Of a DNA stretch of 64,000 nucleotides, positions 31,827-44,597 are shown in pieces (the first letter of the stretch is position 1; every line of letters begins with the position of its first letter). The position numbers were made by a program, and so were the translations under genes. The stretch is taken from assembly GCA_004154925.1 (NCBI GenBank), contig QJNS01000140.1:1-64000 (forward strand), written 5' to 3'. The DNA is from Monosporascus cannonballus (lineage: Eukaryota > Ascomycota > Sordariomycetes > Xylariales). Below the pieces are notes generated by a model. It saw nothing but the letters and a program-made list of their open reading frames with translations, searched no databases and had not been told where the DNA came from.

Positions 31827-34071
31827 CACGACGATATTCTTGTTCTCTAGTGTTCCTCTAAAGATGATTAGGTCTAGAAGGATATTGGTGATAATCGATT
31901 ACTGAGCTCAATATTTGATTATACTGATATGGCTGATCGCCATCTAATGCAGAAAGATCCAGATAAGCCAAGCCAAGAGCGGAATATAGCGTGAGTGGGT
32001 TAAGAGTGTCTATTTGTAGTCGAGCACCCTGAAGAGACAACGACTTGCTGATCGCGGCATGTTCTCGCTAAGGAGAAGGACCACCCCCCGCGGAGTGGAT
32101 CCGGGGAAGAGCAGGGGGGGTTCACTTAGAAGAAAGATTCTTGAAATTATTTGGATCCTGAAAAACATCCGACGTGCTGTAGCTGCTGTATAAAGTGGAA
32201 ATATCGCTCGATACAGTCATCCAAGTGGGCAGCACCGGCGATAGCTGAACACGTGATCTCCACAGCTTAGTCCCCTGGAGGAATTTTTTTTTCTCAGCGG
32301 CGCCGGCCGGAGGCGGACGAGGTTAGGCTGATGGAGCAACGGTAAGAAACGGCCTTGGAGATGCGGTGATGAGAGAACCGCGCAGAACGCCGGCGAGATG
32401 AGAACCATGAAACATTCAGTATGCAGAAAGCTATTTGCGCGGTCCACACGAGTTGGGGAGCCGCGGGCATCGACTACGGATGAGCCTCACATATGTGGCG
32501 CCCAGTGAAGTTCTCTGACATGCACTTTTAGACGTCTGCTGGATCCCCATGCGTGCTAACACGCCGACTGGGTCTGAAAGCCACTAACACCGATCAGACC
32601 TTATCCCCCTCACACACAAACCCCTCAGAGTCAGGGGAACCCAAGGGCAGTGGTACGACAATGGGGGATGCTCAAAATCAAGGACCCTGCCCCACGCGAG
32701 AGTCTATCCCTGGCATTCCGGAAGCGGTCGTCGGGACTTTGGGGGAACGAAATGGCGATGATCATCCGAGGACCCTGAGTCGGCTCGCTTCGGTTAGCTG
32801 TTTAGGGCAATTCGGGAGCACACACTACTATTGTTCTCCAGCCTCCCGAAGTGCTTGACATTGACACCCTTTAGTGCCGCGATCTTGACCGCGGTAGTGG
32901 CAGGCTAGTGCTGACGGTAGGCCCAGAAGAATGCTATAAGATAAAATTCTGAATTTCGCATTGACAGGATCTCCTGGCTCTATTTCCTTCTCCGGGAAGG
33001 ATTATCCCGTGATGAACATATTCTTCCTTTTCAATTTTGAACACTTATAGAAATAAAGACTTATGATAAGTTAAGGTCTCCCTGTGTATCTTCAACCCCG
33101 TGCGAGACGTCCTCCATCGTCGCAAAGAGAGACGTTGACAGAGGACCGCCTTCCTCGGCACTAGCCAATGATATAGGAACATGCTCTGCCGGTCTTGGCG
33201 CTGACACATATAACGTCATCTTGCGGGTGGCAGCCCATGTCCGGCCTGGTCTTAAGTCGGTGAGAAAATATCGCGAGTATCCGCCCAGTTTAGTGGGTCT
33301 TAAGAAAGTGTGCCATTATTTCGATCACGACCTGCCGCCTACCGAGGACCCAGGATCCTGAATTCCGCCATTCTTGGGGTTGTACTGGGGCCACCGGGAA
33401 GGAAGAATGCACACATAGTACGGACAGACGGAGTCGATAAGTCCCTCATCTCGGATATATCTCTTTTCAAAATCATATGCGCTCGGCGCAGGCAAGGCTC
33501 GGTGACCAATCGGCGGACGGGAATCGTGATTAGACCCTGTTGGGAGACTACATGGCTGGGGGAACGATCTATGTATATTTATTCAGATGAATGGCAAGCA
33601 GAAAGGGCACCGCATTGACCTACAGTAATAAGTACCAAGAATACGGCTAATCGGCGATCGCTCTCCCAAAAAAACTGTATGCGGCTTCACATACTCTTGG
33701 GTAACTGATCGGGTGGTGTTGAATACAGCCCATAATTGACTACGAACCAGCCATCCGCACATGAGACGCAATCCGGGGGGTCGTCCGTGGGCCGTGCCAG
33801 TCGTATCCTGTTTACGTAGTGCGGTGTTATAGAAAAGCGCGAAGTACCTACTAACCTAGGCACCTACGTAGGTTTGTTTACGAGGTCTAAGGATGTGCTG
33901 ACTTCTAAAACAAACTAATGCTAATGAGGTATTCAGGGCACTGATAACTTGGGAACAATTACTGCAGCATAAGAAATGCTAACATTCAGCCGGAGGCGAA
34001 CATCACATCATCATTTGAATTGAGGGGCTCCGTTCAATGCTTCTAATTATGTAGCAGAGAGTTCTTCAGCC
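31827..34071. other. Intergenic, no gene recognised
   Basis: A 2.2-kb region upstream of the sugar transporter. Open frames such as 32553-32858 and 33310-33618 have no recognisable content. Small palindromes of the CCTAGG/TACGTA kind cluster near 33845-33875. No transposon ends or tRNAs were found. Confidence 0.5.
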
Positions 34072-36862
34072 TTACAACCCATTATCCGCCTTGAACTTAT
34101 CCCAACTCTCGTTCAGAGTCGCGAACACCGTAGCCGCGATGAGCCGGACCTCGGTACTCGCGTCTTGTGGTAGCTGACCCGCATGTCAGCGATCCCGTCG
34201 GTATACGAAAAACTTGCCGGACCCCGTAAAGGGGTAGGGGGACACTCACCTTATCAGGATGACACTTAGCGATGGCTTTCATGTAGTGTATCTTGACCTT
34301 GTTCGCGACCACCAGGTCGTGCAGTCCGATCTTCTTCCACCCGCTTCCCTCCCATAGAACCTGATCCAGACTGCCTAGGAGCGCACGCAGGTTATCCCTC
34401 TTGCCGTCTCGCCAAGCTGAGATGCGCGCGTCGACCTTCTCGCTGAGCGCAAATTTCTCATCGTCTGCAGCCTCAGCGGCTTTGTTTGCTTCCCGGAGAC
34501 GCTGTACGGCCTCTGAATCTTTTTGTGGGGCGAGATCCGACGCGGCGGATGGCTTTGGCCTTGGTCGTGTTGGTTGCGCAGGTTTCGGCGCCTGTTTGGG
34601 CTTTGGAGCAAGCGCTTTCTGGCACCGCTGCCTTCCGGCGATAGCGTTTGCGCCGCCGACACCCGCTTCGACACACTGTTGCCAGACGTTGCCAGCCTCG
34701 GACCATTTCTCCATCTGCTCGAGAGCCTCTGCTTTGCGACTGAGGGCTTTACCGTACAGATCTTTCATGTCACGCTCTTCCCCATCTGGCAGTGAGACCT
34801 TCTCACCTTCCCCGCGGGAGGGGCCAATTATGCCAATAGCAGCATCGGCATCATCCACAGCAAGCTTAGGAATGCCCGTCTTTAAGGCGGTGAAAGCGCG
34901 GTTTGTCAGCAGCACAATGCAGAGCGGGTGATTCCGGGGTATTCCAGTAAGGGAATTCGTATAGGACGTGTGCGCCGCATCATAGTCGCCACGCTTGAAA
35001 TGCGCGGTTCCATCGAGACGATGCTTCGTCGACGCTTGCAAAGTCGATGAAGGAACGGCAGGTATCTCCCTGCGCGGAGGAGGTGGTCTAGGGGTGATGG
35101 ACCGTGATGTTGGCTGTGCGGAAGGCATCGTGATAGGAGGTGACCGCTGGGTCGGGCGTGATCGTCTTGGTTGAGGTGGTTCTGGCGCCGAAGTATTGAA
35201 GAGTAGATCTGGTTCTGGCGTAGATTGCTGTGTTGGCTGAGGGGCTGCTTTCTTCCGTCTTGCAGGACTGACGTACGCCTGAGCACTCTGTTCTTCGATA
35301 GCTTGCTTGCTTAGACGCGCCCTCGGGTCTGTAGAAGGTGCCGACTGCTGCCACCTAGGCACTGCAGATGACTGGGCCGAGAGCCTCGTAGGCAAGGCAG
35401 GCGACTGGTCCCGAGAAGATCCCGATCTGCTCTGGCTCGGCCGAGCTGGTTGTCTTTCAGGGCGTGCACCTGGTTCGAGCATCATTGCTTCATCTGTTAC
35501 TGTCTGTGACTGTTTCTCGCCACGCGTTCTCTCTTGTTGCGCTGACTGCATCCATCTCGGCTGGCTGGAATCTCTGCTATCATTCTGAAAGTCTGCAACT
35601 GCCTTTTGGACTTGTTTCTGTCCTGATTTCCAGAGAGAGTTGGCTGTCTTGAGGAAACTAGTACCCATGGCCGCGGCTCTCTTGGAAAGATCGTCACCGG
35701 AAAGAGGCGAGTTGTTGTCCCTTCGCGAGGGCACATCGTTCGCCCACGCTGGACTACCATTATTCCGAGAACGGCGGTTTCCCTCCCTCCCGCGGTGTTC
35801 GGCAGGTGAGTCATGGTGCGTCTGTCTGCTACGAGCTTGTCTATGCGCATCATCTAAGAGCCAGCCAACTGCTGCTTGGACATTCAAGCCAGCACCGCTT
35901 TCTGTTAAGGCTCTCCTCGCGTTTTCCGCAGTAAAACCCATGTCAACGAGTTCGGCGACTGCTTTGTCAAAGGGATCTGAAGTACCATTTCGTGAAGGGG
36001 CCTCAGGTTCAGAGTCAGAATCGGAATCGGAATCCTCGATGGGCTTGCCAGGCTCTGGCGTAGGTTTGGGCGGAGCTAAGCGCCGGACCTGGTCGACGGG
36101 TTTGGCTAGGTCTCCTAGGATATCGTCGTCTTCGTCGACATTAACAGTACGTTGTTGTGGCTGCTTTTGTGCACGCGGCTTTAGCTGGTTGAGACCGAAA
36201 GGGTCGTCGTCATCGGCGAAATCGTGTTCATTGGAAGCCCCAGGTTTGTTCCAGGCGCTTGCATCAGTCAAGTCGAGCTGCGCCGTAGCTGCTGAAGTAT
36301 TTCTTCCCGAGTCAGGCCGCGCGGGAGGCGGGTAATGACTTGCGCTATCGACTTTGGTATCTTTGTTAAAAGCTGCAAAGAGATCGTCATCATCCTCCTG
36401 GTTGACCCCAACTCGACTTCCTATCCCTTGTCCAATCGACGGGACAGCGGGTGATGTAGTTCGTGATGCATTCGAAGAACCCTGCCCAAGCGCATCCCAA
36501 AACTGACCGCCACCGTATTGCGACTGTAGTTTCTTCCTTTCTTCCTCCTCCTTCTGGCGCTTCTCGGCCTCCAGCTGTTGCTGCCGCTCTCGGAGACTCA
36601 AATTGGCGTTACCTTTAGCACCTCCAAAGTTGACGAGGCTGCTAAAACTGTCGGCAGCCGGTTTTGGAGTAGTAGACTTCGGGGCGGCCAAGCCGGACTT
36701 TTGGGTGGAGAGCGGCGTACTACGAGCGGAAGCATGAGGGGGCGGTGTTGGTCGGAGAAGGGGATACGTGGAGGGCGGGTTCGTTGAGTTAATAGGGGGA
36801 TTGGCAGTGCCTTTCCCAGGGTTGGTCGTCGATGACCACTCGAGGCCGGAAAGATCATCCAT
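34072..36862 (-). CDS. SWA2: Auxilin-like clathrin-uncoating J protein (Swa2 type)
   Basis: A fungal auxilin homologue that recruits Hsp70 to uncoat clathrin vesicles. Two exons: 36862-34250 and 34173-34072; the 76-nt intron (34174-34249, GTGAGT..CAG) falls immediately after the HPDK of the J domain. The protein has 904 residues. Residues 1-290 are polar, with acidic clathrin/adaptor-type motifs such as DDDLFAAF and DDDPFGL. A UBA domain lies around 296-345 (VAELVDMGFTAENARRALTE). A long disordered region follows. TPR-like repeats occur around 610-760 (HFKRGDYDAAHTSYTNSL). The C-terminal auxilin-type J domain (about 800-904) contains HPDK at 868-871 and ends ATVFATLNESWDKFKADNG. This UBA-TPR-J order is that of yeast Swa2. 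Without the second exon the frame would run into unrelated sequence, so the intron is well supported. Confidence 0.95.
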
Positions 36863-39800
36863 GGCTGTTGTGTAAATGAATGTGCATTGTCATGTCAACG
36901 ATACTCTAGCGTCATTCTGTTCATAATAATCTCTTGATTATGTTCGTTCATCCGGGTGACCTGATGCTGTTGGAATCTCCACAATGGTCGACACCTGTTT
37001 GAGATTGGTGGTTTGGGGAAAGGTGGCTCCATATTATGTAAGCGAGACTGATGATTGGTTTCCTCGAGAATCTGCGAGGCCGTTGGGCGGAAATAACGTT
37101 ATACATTCGCGGGCTTGTTGTAAATTGATGGACGATCTAGGAGAAACGAACAACTCGAATATTATGACATTACTGGAACAGGGAAATAAAACATGTAACT
37201 TCGAAAATTGACAGACATGATAGGGACTGACAAGTTCCACGTAAAGTGGACGTCGGTCTCATTTTGTTATTTACCTAGCCACACATGTGGAGCATTGACC
37301 AATGATCCTTACCCTTCCAGCCACATGTATCGTTCAGTTGAGCCCCCGTTTCCACATCCCCAAAGCACTCCAGGATGATCCACCTGCTCGGATGACTTCG
37401 ATGTTATGTGCCATTCACGGCGGAGCTGGCGAGCTACCGTGTTAGGTCATTGACACCAATAATGGTTTTCTTTCAAGATAACAGTGGAACACAGTTCTTC
37501 ATTTCATTTTATTTATTATTTTATTGGTTCATTTTATCGTCCACGTCGTCGCGTTAATTGCATATGAAGCCTTTTATTTCATTCAGGACACTGCGCCAAT
37601 TTTTGCGGCAATGACCTTCCTGTCGTGTAACCAGGTTGTGTGCATCGCAATTAAACCTCCTCCACGTCCCATGGATGCCTCTGCATGCCGATTGCATACC
37701 TAATATCAGACAGTTCCTGAGCCTATGTATGTGTATATACCCTGGTGAGTTCACGGGTGGCGCAACGCAGCTGAATCGGGGAGTTTGAGATAAGGTGCTT
37801 CGCTATACCTATCCTATCATAAGTCAGTTGAGCCAAATAGCGAAAACCAATAGCGCTGTTAGGAATCGAACCTAACTCACCACTTGGCTCCACCCATAAA
37901 GTCTCGATTTACCAAGCCCAATTCATATGTCGATGGAGGGGCAGCCGAGGGGATTATCCGTGGCGAGTTTAAGAGGGAGCAGGCTCATAGCTACCTATCA
38001 ATGGAGACCAGCAGAAATTGGAGGACTTTAACCGGCAGCCGACCAGCGAGCCTATCCTATGGTTGTGCTTACGTAAGGAAAGCCTGGTGCCTAGTGTCTG
38101 GCACATGTGTAGTGCGACTACATGTTACAGTCCGGCCACAATAATGGTGTCTTCGGGTTGCATCATGATGTATGCAGGAATGGTACAAGTACGTACATCT
38201 TTCTTAGAATGATATTGACGACGTCTCACAATGCAACCACAAAATCCTTCTCGTCTGTCTGTGAGCAATCCCCCAATGCCCATAGCACTTTTAATCAGCA
38301 GATCATCCAGCCACATACAAGGTTTTGTTGGCGGACTAGCCCTACTAGGGATTTGGCAACTGACAAGCTTTACGGACCACGGCCGTGGGTAATTTGGCGT
38401 CTGCACGAAGCAAAGAGGTATCTGCTCATGAGTCAGGACCACGCTCTTCTGCCAAACAGAAGGTTCGGTTTGTTCCAGGATTAGGTAACTGACCCGCCAG
38501 AGTGGACGGAAATTCCGTCACTGAACCAGCAAGGTCAACAATTCCCGCGTCCAGGCAAGCGCCGAAGCAAGGTGAAAAGTTGGTGGGGACCCAACCCCGC
38601 ACCGCCACGAGCCGGCAAGGGTAAATGATATGCGGGAAGATGATTCGTCCAAGGCGTGGAGACGTAATATAAAATAAAGAATAACGTTTTCCGTTCCTGA
38701 CTAGGAACCAGCCAACCACCTGTCAATATGGGTCTAAAATTGGCATAATCAAGATTACCCATGCCGATTATCATACAGCGCCCCTGCTGGATTTCCAAGC
38801 ATAGCAATCATCGGGACCGTAAGCACTTTTTATTGGCTGGTTGGTCGCCGTGCTTACTATAGCCTGGGCTAAAGTGGCCAAAACCAAAACACGTTTCAGA
38901 GCTTTCGGCCCCTTCTCCCGGAACCCCTTTGCCAAATTGCCTGTTCCTATCGACCCGGACTAAAAAGGAGGTTAGTAGACTCCGCTTGTTTATCAAATTA
39001 TGACCGCACGCATCAGTCGTCATTGGGTTGTATGCATCAAGCATCTCTAGGTACCTAGGCGGTCCAGTGAAAGTGCTCTGAGGCGTTCATGTAAATCCAA
39101 TGAACAACCTCAACATTTGAGCGCGACTAGGTACGTGGGCGGGACGGCTGATCAAAGCGTTCCAATAGTCCGAGATGCCCCTATCCAGCCGATGGAGAAC
39201 CTTGCGATTTTGCGGCGCAAAGATGCGCGATAACCGGCAGGAAACCGAACACTACTGCCGAACCGCATTTCATGAAGCGAGACGTGGCACCTTGCCTTGG
39301 GGTACGAGAAAATTAAAGACGGTGGGCGCCGCAGGGGGCATTAACTTTGTAAATACAAGGTAGCTTGGAAGTGACGAAGACTGGCTGGCCCGACTGTATG
39401 CAGGACTGATGCTGAGTTGGCGGCGCTGTGCGCCTTGCAAGCTGTTGTGCCAGGAAGAGCGATTATGCACAGCAGCGGTCATTGGCAGCTCGAAATCACG
39501 ATGGCCAGGAGGAAGGGACCAGAGGTTTGCTCAATAAGCGCCCGTGTCACATGTAGCGCCCGGCTTGCTTCCTGAACGAACACAACATATCTCCGGCCCA
39601 GTGGAGCGTGGATAACCACCACTCCACCTGGGCGCAACGACCACCACGAGAAACATATAGCTCGTCTGGGCTGCGGACGTTGGGGTAGGTCGCATTGCTC
39701 TTGGGGTGATAGGAGATGGCCAACTCAGCAAGTCATCTCGCGTGGTCGCCCCTAAGTCCTTGATGCCCAAACGCGGCGTAGCCTTCTACTAAGAATGGGC

Positions 39801-41654
39801 ACTTACTTGGTCAACCTGGTGTTCGCAACAGCCGACGTAGTGAACCACCAACGCCTGGGCAACTACAAGAGTAGCGTCATTTCCTCGGGGCCTCATGGCA
39901 CGACATTGTATAACGAAAATGAGGATGAAGCGGTCTGGGCGCGCAGAACGGGACCTGGCAGTAGCCCGCAAGGTACCTAGGTATGTACCATAGTAAGGAT
40001 GTATGGATGCGGGTTGTTCCGAGTGTGGGGGATCTCGGACCATAAAGAAGTAAATTGCCTCATAAGATGGAATATTCGTAGAAATATTCCTCTGGCTTTG
40101 CGTCATGGGACTGAACAGTTAGCATGGCTAAGATCATTTATGGCGATGTACCTACCCACGAAGTACATTAGGTATTTGTACAACTTGGATGTATATTGCT
40201 AATGGCATAATCTGATTGGACTAGATCTGGAATTTGAGATCAAAGGGTCTAATTATCAAGGATCCTTCTGTCGGGTTCTCAGGCCCTACCTTGTATCTGT
40301 AAGTGACCTGGTGTCTATCTAGCCTGATACTCCAAGATCCTTATTAATCTTGATGCTTCTTGGTTTCTCGCTCAAGCTGTGTCAAGAAAGAAGCGATTTT
40401 CAGAGAGCTCCAATTTGCTAGGCTGCAGGTAGCGAATCAGCGGTATTGATGAGTGGCACCGACTATTTGGGACGGTACCACCATATGCGTCGTACCTGCA
40501 GATCCGCAGGATGTACCGAAGTATCTTTCTTTAGCGGTGAGAAAGGGGTAGGGTGCTTGCCAGAGGAAATACATGTGGAACAGAGGGGCGGATCATTGTG
40601 GCACATGGATGTCATGGAGGGCAGGGGACCCTGCTTCGCTGCCCTGTATCAGCCTCCTCCTGGATTTGATTCCCCTCTTTACCACCCTTCCCCCTGTGCG
40701 GAAACTCCACACATCACTCTCTTTTATCACGCTCTTCAATCTCTCTCCCTTCGGTTTCTCGGCCTGACTTACACACTCGTTACCCGACCTGCCACGGATT
40801 CACTCCTTTGACAATTGTGTCACGACATTCCTTATAAGACGCCTCGTGTTGATCACACATCCACTCATTCGCACCTAGTTGAGCTTTGGCCTCCGTTTGG
40901 TATTGCCTCCCCAGCGTTGTCGGTGACAAGCCAGGAACTTGGATATTAGATCCAACCCACACTTTGACTTCTCATTGAACCATAGCCAAGCCGTGCCAGC
41001 AATTTCCCTCATTTTGACCAAAGGGCAAACGAGTTCTACTCCTATGACTCTGGTTCCGGACTTGACCCTGACTCGGCCATTCTTTATAATCAAGTGAAGA
41101 ATCCATTGTAATAGGAAGAAGAGATATCAAGGATTTTGGTAAAAGAGAAGAATCAAGATTGGTGTGAATTTGAGAGAAGGGATTCAACGTTGAGGTTTAT
41201 TGGTTTCATACTCCAGAAGCCATCCCGCGACTGGATTGCCGCCTGGATCCACGGAAACAAACCACGAGTGAGAGAACGAGCAGAGTCCTGGGTGAATCAA
41301 CCGCGAGAAAGGAAAGGGCGATTCACTGCCAGTAGCTGCTGCATCCTGGTCACTGAACAACTGGTTGTGGACTGCTGCATACGGATTTCTCACCTATCCA
41401 AGAACCCGTCTCTTCTCAAAGTTGCACAACAACTACCGGGTCACTCAACTATTATCCAAGTTCGCGCAACACCTAACAATCAATTTGTGAGCAAACTTGA
41501 GCGACGACCAGGGCAATCGATTACCCGCCCACCTTTTAGCTTCCCACCGCTTTCGAGATTATTTACATTGTCGATCTCAAATTCTCCCTGGCGAAGATCT
41601 CTTTCCCCTTTTCCCGCATACCGTTGGCGAACCTTATCTGCAAATTCATTCAAG
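36863..41654. other. Long gene-poor region
   Basis: Nearly 4.8 kb without a gene I can support. Open frames (37884-38144, 38426-38719 minus, 39789-40106 minus, 40446-40811) have no recognisable domains. Composition is ordinary, so RIP is not the reason. The last several hundred bases (about 41100-41654) are pyrimidine-rich in places and probably include the promoter and leader of the DUF1996 gene. A tRNA-like fragment near 37850 was considered and rejected. Confidence 0.5.
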
Positions 41655-43565
41655 ATGGTTGGCAGGGCTCTTCTTGCCACTACCGTCCTCAATGCCTTGA
41701 CCGGTGTCTCGGCTTTCTGGCGCCTGCAGTGCAAGGGCCGTACTGGCCTGGCAATGATTGATCCCATCATGGACCCTGGCGTCGTCTCTACTCACGTTCA
41801 TGCTCTTCATGGTTCCAGTGGTAAGTCAGCTACACATCAGCTCTACGCTCTTACAATGCACTTGCATGCGCTGCGCCGTTAGAAAAGGAGCGAGCTGTCG
41901 CTTTATCGAACATGACTAACGATGTCTTTATAGCCCTCACTAAGGACTCTACTAGTGAGGACCTCATGGCTGGCAACTGCACATCCTGTGCTGTGAAGCA
42001 GGACATGTCCGCCTATTGGCATCCCGCCCTGTATTTTCAGGACGACGAGACAGGCGAATTCGAGCTCGTTCCGCAAGTCGGAGGAATGCTTGCGTAAGTT
42101 GCTACCTAGATTCCCTAACTCGAATGTCATGTTCTCACTTTGCTACCTATCACTCAATATTTATCAAGCCCACGCCCCACTCGTTCGCTTTTCATGATCT
42201 CAGCATACCATGCCTCTCTTTGAACTATCACGCTTTCATTCGTCCCACTGGCGACAATAATTATCCTTGTACTAAGTCACGGTATAGGTATTATCTCCTC
42301 CGCAACCCCGAGGGTGATGGGAAGGTTAAAGCATTCCCCAAAGGCTTCAGAATGGTGGCCGGAAGCACCCATCGCCGTGATTACACGGTTGGAGACCCTG
42401 ACCAACCCGACCCGCCTACTTACAGCTGGGCTTCTTTGGGCCAAACCTCCCAGTCCGACCTTGAGCAACGTGCTCTCGGTTTCAACTGTCTCAACTACGA
42501 CAAGCAACCCGAGGGTTCCATGTTCCGCCACTACATGCCGAGCAAGGAATACCTAGATGCCAACTGTAAGGATGGTCTGCGCCTGGAGATCATGTTCCCT
42601 TCCTGCTGGAACGGTAAAGATCTGGACTCCGAGGACCACAAATCACACATGGCATACCCGAACTTGGTCGGAGATGGCCAATGTCCTCCTGGCTTCCCTG
42701 TTCGATTGGTCACACTGTTCTACGAAGTGATCTGGTCTACTAAATCACCTCTATTCGAAGGACGGTCGGGACAATTCGTCATCTCCAACGGTGATCCCAC
42801 TGGTAAGTCGAGCCAAATAACATTTGTCTCCGGGAGATGCTAACTTGAGCAGGTTTCGGCTACCACGCTGATTTCATGACTGGTTGGGAGGAGGACTTCC
42901 TCCAGGAAGCGGTCGATCGATGCACTAACCCCTCTGGCGAGTTGTCTGATTGTCCCGTGTTCATGGAGAACGGACCTCTCCGGACTGAAGCCGAGCAGAG
43001 CCAATGCATGCTGGAGTACCCGGACCCGGAGTGCGATGTTGACAGCAAGGCTGGCGTCGTTTTTAAAGCCCTCCCTGGTAATGTCGAGGTTATCGATACT
43101 CCTGGAGCTACAACAAAGTCAGCTGGTTTCTTTGACTACTTTACCTCCGCCCTTGGATTTGGTTCAGACGAGGAAACTAAAACACACACTGCGCCGACGC
43201 TTAGCTATTCCCCCGCGCCATCTTCAGGCGTGGTCGGCATGCCCGGCGGTGCCTTCATCGAAACCACAGCCAGCTCTGCGTCCTCGAGCGCTTCAGATTT
43301 CGTAGCAGAGGCCGTCCCGACCCCTCCCCCGACTACCAGTGCACCGCCGCTGCCTACTGTCACGTCCGAGCCAGGCGTGTCGTATCAGGTCGTCAGCACA
43401 GAGACTGTCACGCGGGGTAACCTGGTTGAAGAGATAGTCTGGAAGGAAGCTGTTGTGTATGTGACCGAGGACAGCGTTACGACCACAGTAACCCCCGCTG
43501 CTCCGCTGGAGAAGGCACGTCGCAGCCACTTTGTGCGGCATCAACATCACGGCCACCGGGCCTAA
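41655..43565 (+). CDS. Secreted DUF1996 protein
   Basis: A secreted fungal protein with a DUF1996 domain; the biochemical role of this family is not established. Four exons: 41655-41820, 41934-42093, 42288-42802 and 42853-43565, total 1,554 nt, 517 residues. Joins rebuild family blocks: VVSTHVHALHGSS followed by NCTSCAVKQDMSAYWHPALY, then GMLAYYLLRNPEG, then ISNGDPTGFGYHADFMTGWE. The N-terminus MVGRALLATTVLNALTGVSA is a signal peptide. The DUF1996 domain covers about 22-330, with several Cys that may pair (NCTSC, FPSCWNGKD, QCPPGFP, DCPVF). The C-terminal 150 residues are Ser/Thr/Pro-rich, probably O-glycosylated, and end in a His/Arg-rich tail rather than a GPI signal. The start is the first in-frame Met before the signal peptide. 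Confidence 0.93.
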
Positions 43566-44597
43566 CTAGATGTCGTGTCGCTTGGCTTGGTTTTTCCTTT
43601 GTCGGATCTTTTCAGGGGGATATTTTCCAAGTGAGGCATTTTTGCATCATGTTTCCGAGGGCTCCATCCATTTCTCTTGGGACCTCGCCAATACATTTCA
43701 GTTCTGAACTACTGTAGGGAGAGTTGAAGCTTCTGGCATCAGCCATACAGGGATAAGCACACCAAGTTAGGCTAACGAGGCAAGAAATGCTGCATTGTCA
43801 ACGGTGTTTCTAGGGCATAACATTGCATTATGGACCGGGCATGGCGTTGTGATGAAGTGACCAGCGGGTTTGAAGGGGCTTTTCGGGCTGTTTGCTTGAG
43901 TGACCCCATGAATCTCTTCTGGCAAGGGATCTCGCGCCTTTTTTTTTCTGTTACTGATCACAACTGACCGAGAACAATCTGAATTTGGACTGAGTTCCAC
44001 TCGACTATCCAGTGACCTATGACCATGCTCACCCGTTTAGCGCCTCACGAGTCATATGCGCAGAGTATATTCTGTCGGCTTTACCCATTCATTACAATCG
44101 TGACATTTGCATTTGGTCTTGTTTGGATTTCCATCGTGCCTCGACGTAGATTTTTTCCATCATTACCTGCTTACCGCGACCACGATGTTTTCACTAATCT
44201 CTTATTTGTCTCAGAGGACCCGCTCATCAGGAATATAACACTACAGAATGACGCATTCCAGCTCATACAGGTCCCGATGAATGTTTACATCCACCAATAT
44301 CTCTGGCCTGTCTGCTCGCCATGCTGCACCCTCCCACACCAAGTGCCACGAAGCGTGTGCGGTGAACCAGAAAGGAGAAGGCAGCAGATTCCAAGCTACC
44401 AGCTCTGACTGCCAGACGTCACGATCACGACAGCCCGTCCGCTACAGCTGATGGTGGCTACGCTCGCGGACTGCTGTCTATATCCCCAATTTCCATGAGT
44501 TACTGAAACGACCTACTCACGCTCATCTGTCTACCGAGTTTATTGGAAGAAAAACAAGACTGACTCACCATTCGAAGTACCCGGCCGACCGACCAAT
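43566..44597. other. Intergenic stretch
   Basis: Between the DUF1996 gene and the broken gene at 44598. The 129-codon frame at 44019-44408 contains a hydrophobic stretch but nothing I can assign. A run of nine T lies near 43942. Confidence 0.5.

Noticed and set aside
37850..37925. tRNA-like fragment on the minus strand with a T-arm-like GGTTCGATTCC
   Set aside because: The T-arm-like hairpin is good, but I could not find a matching anticodon arm, D arm or 5' acceptor strand in the expected distance.
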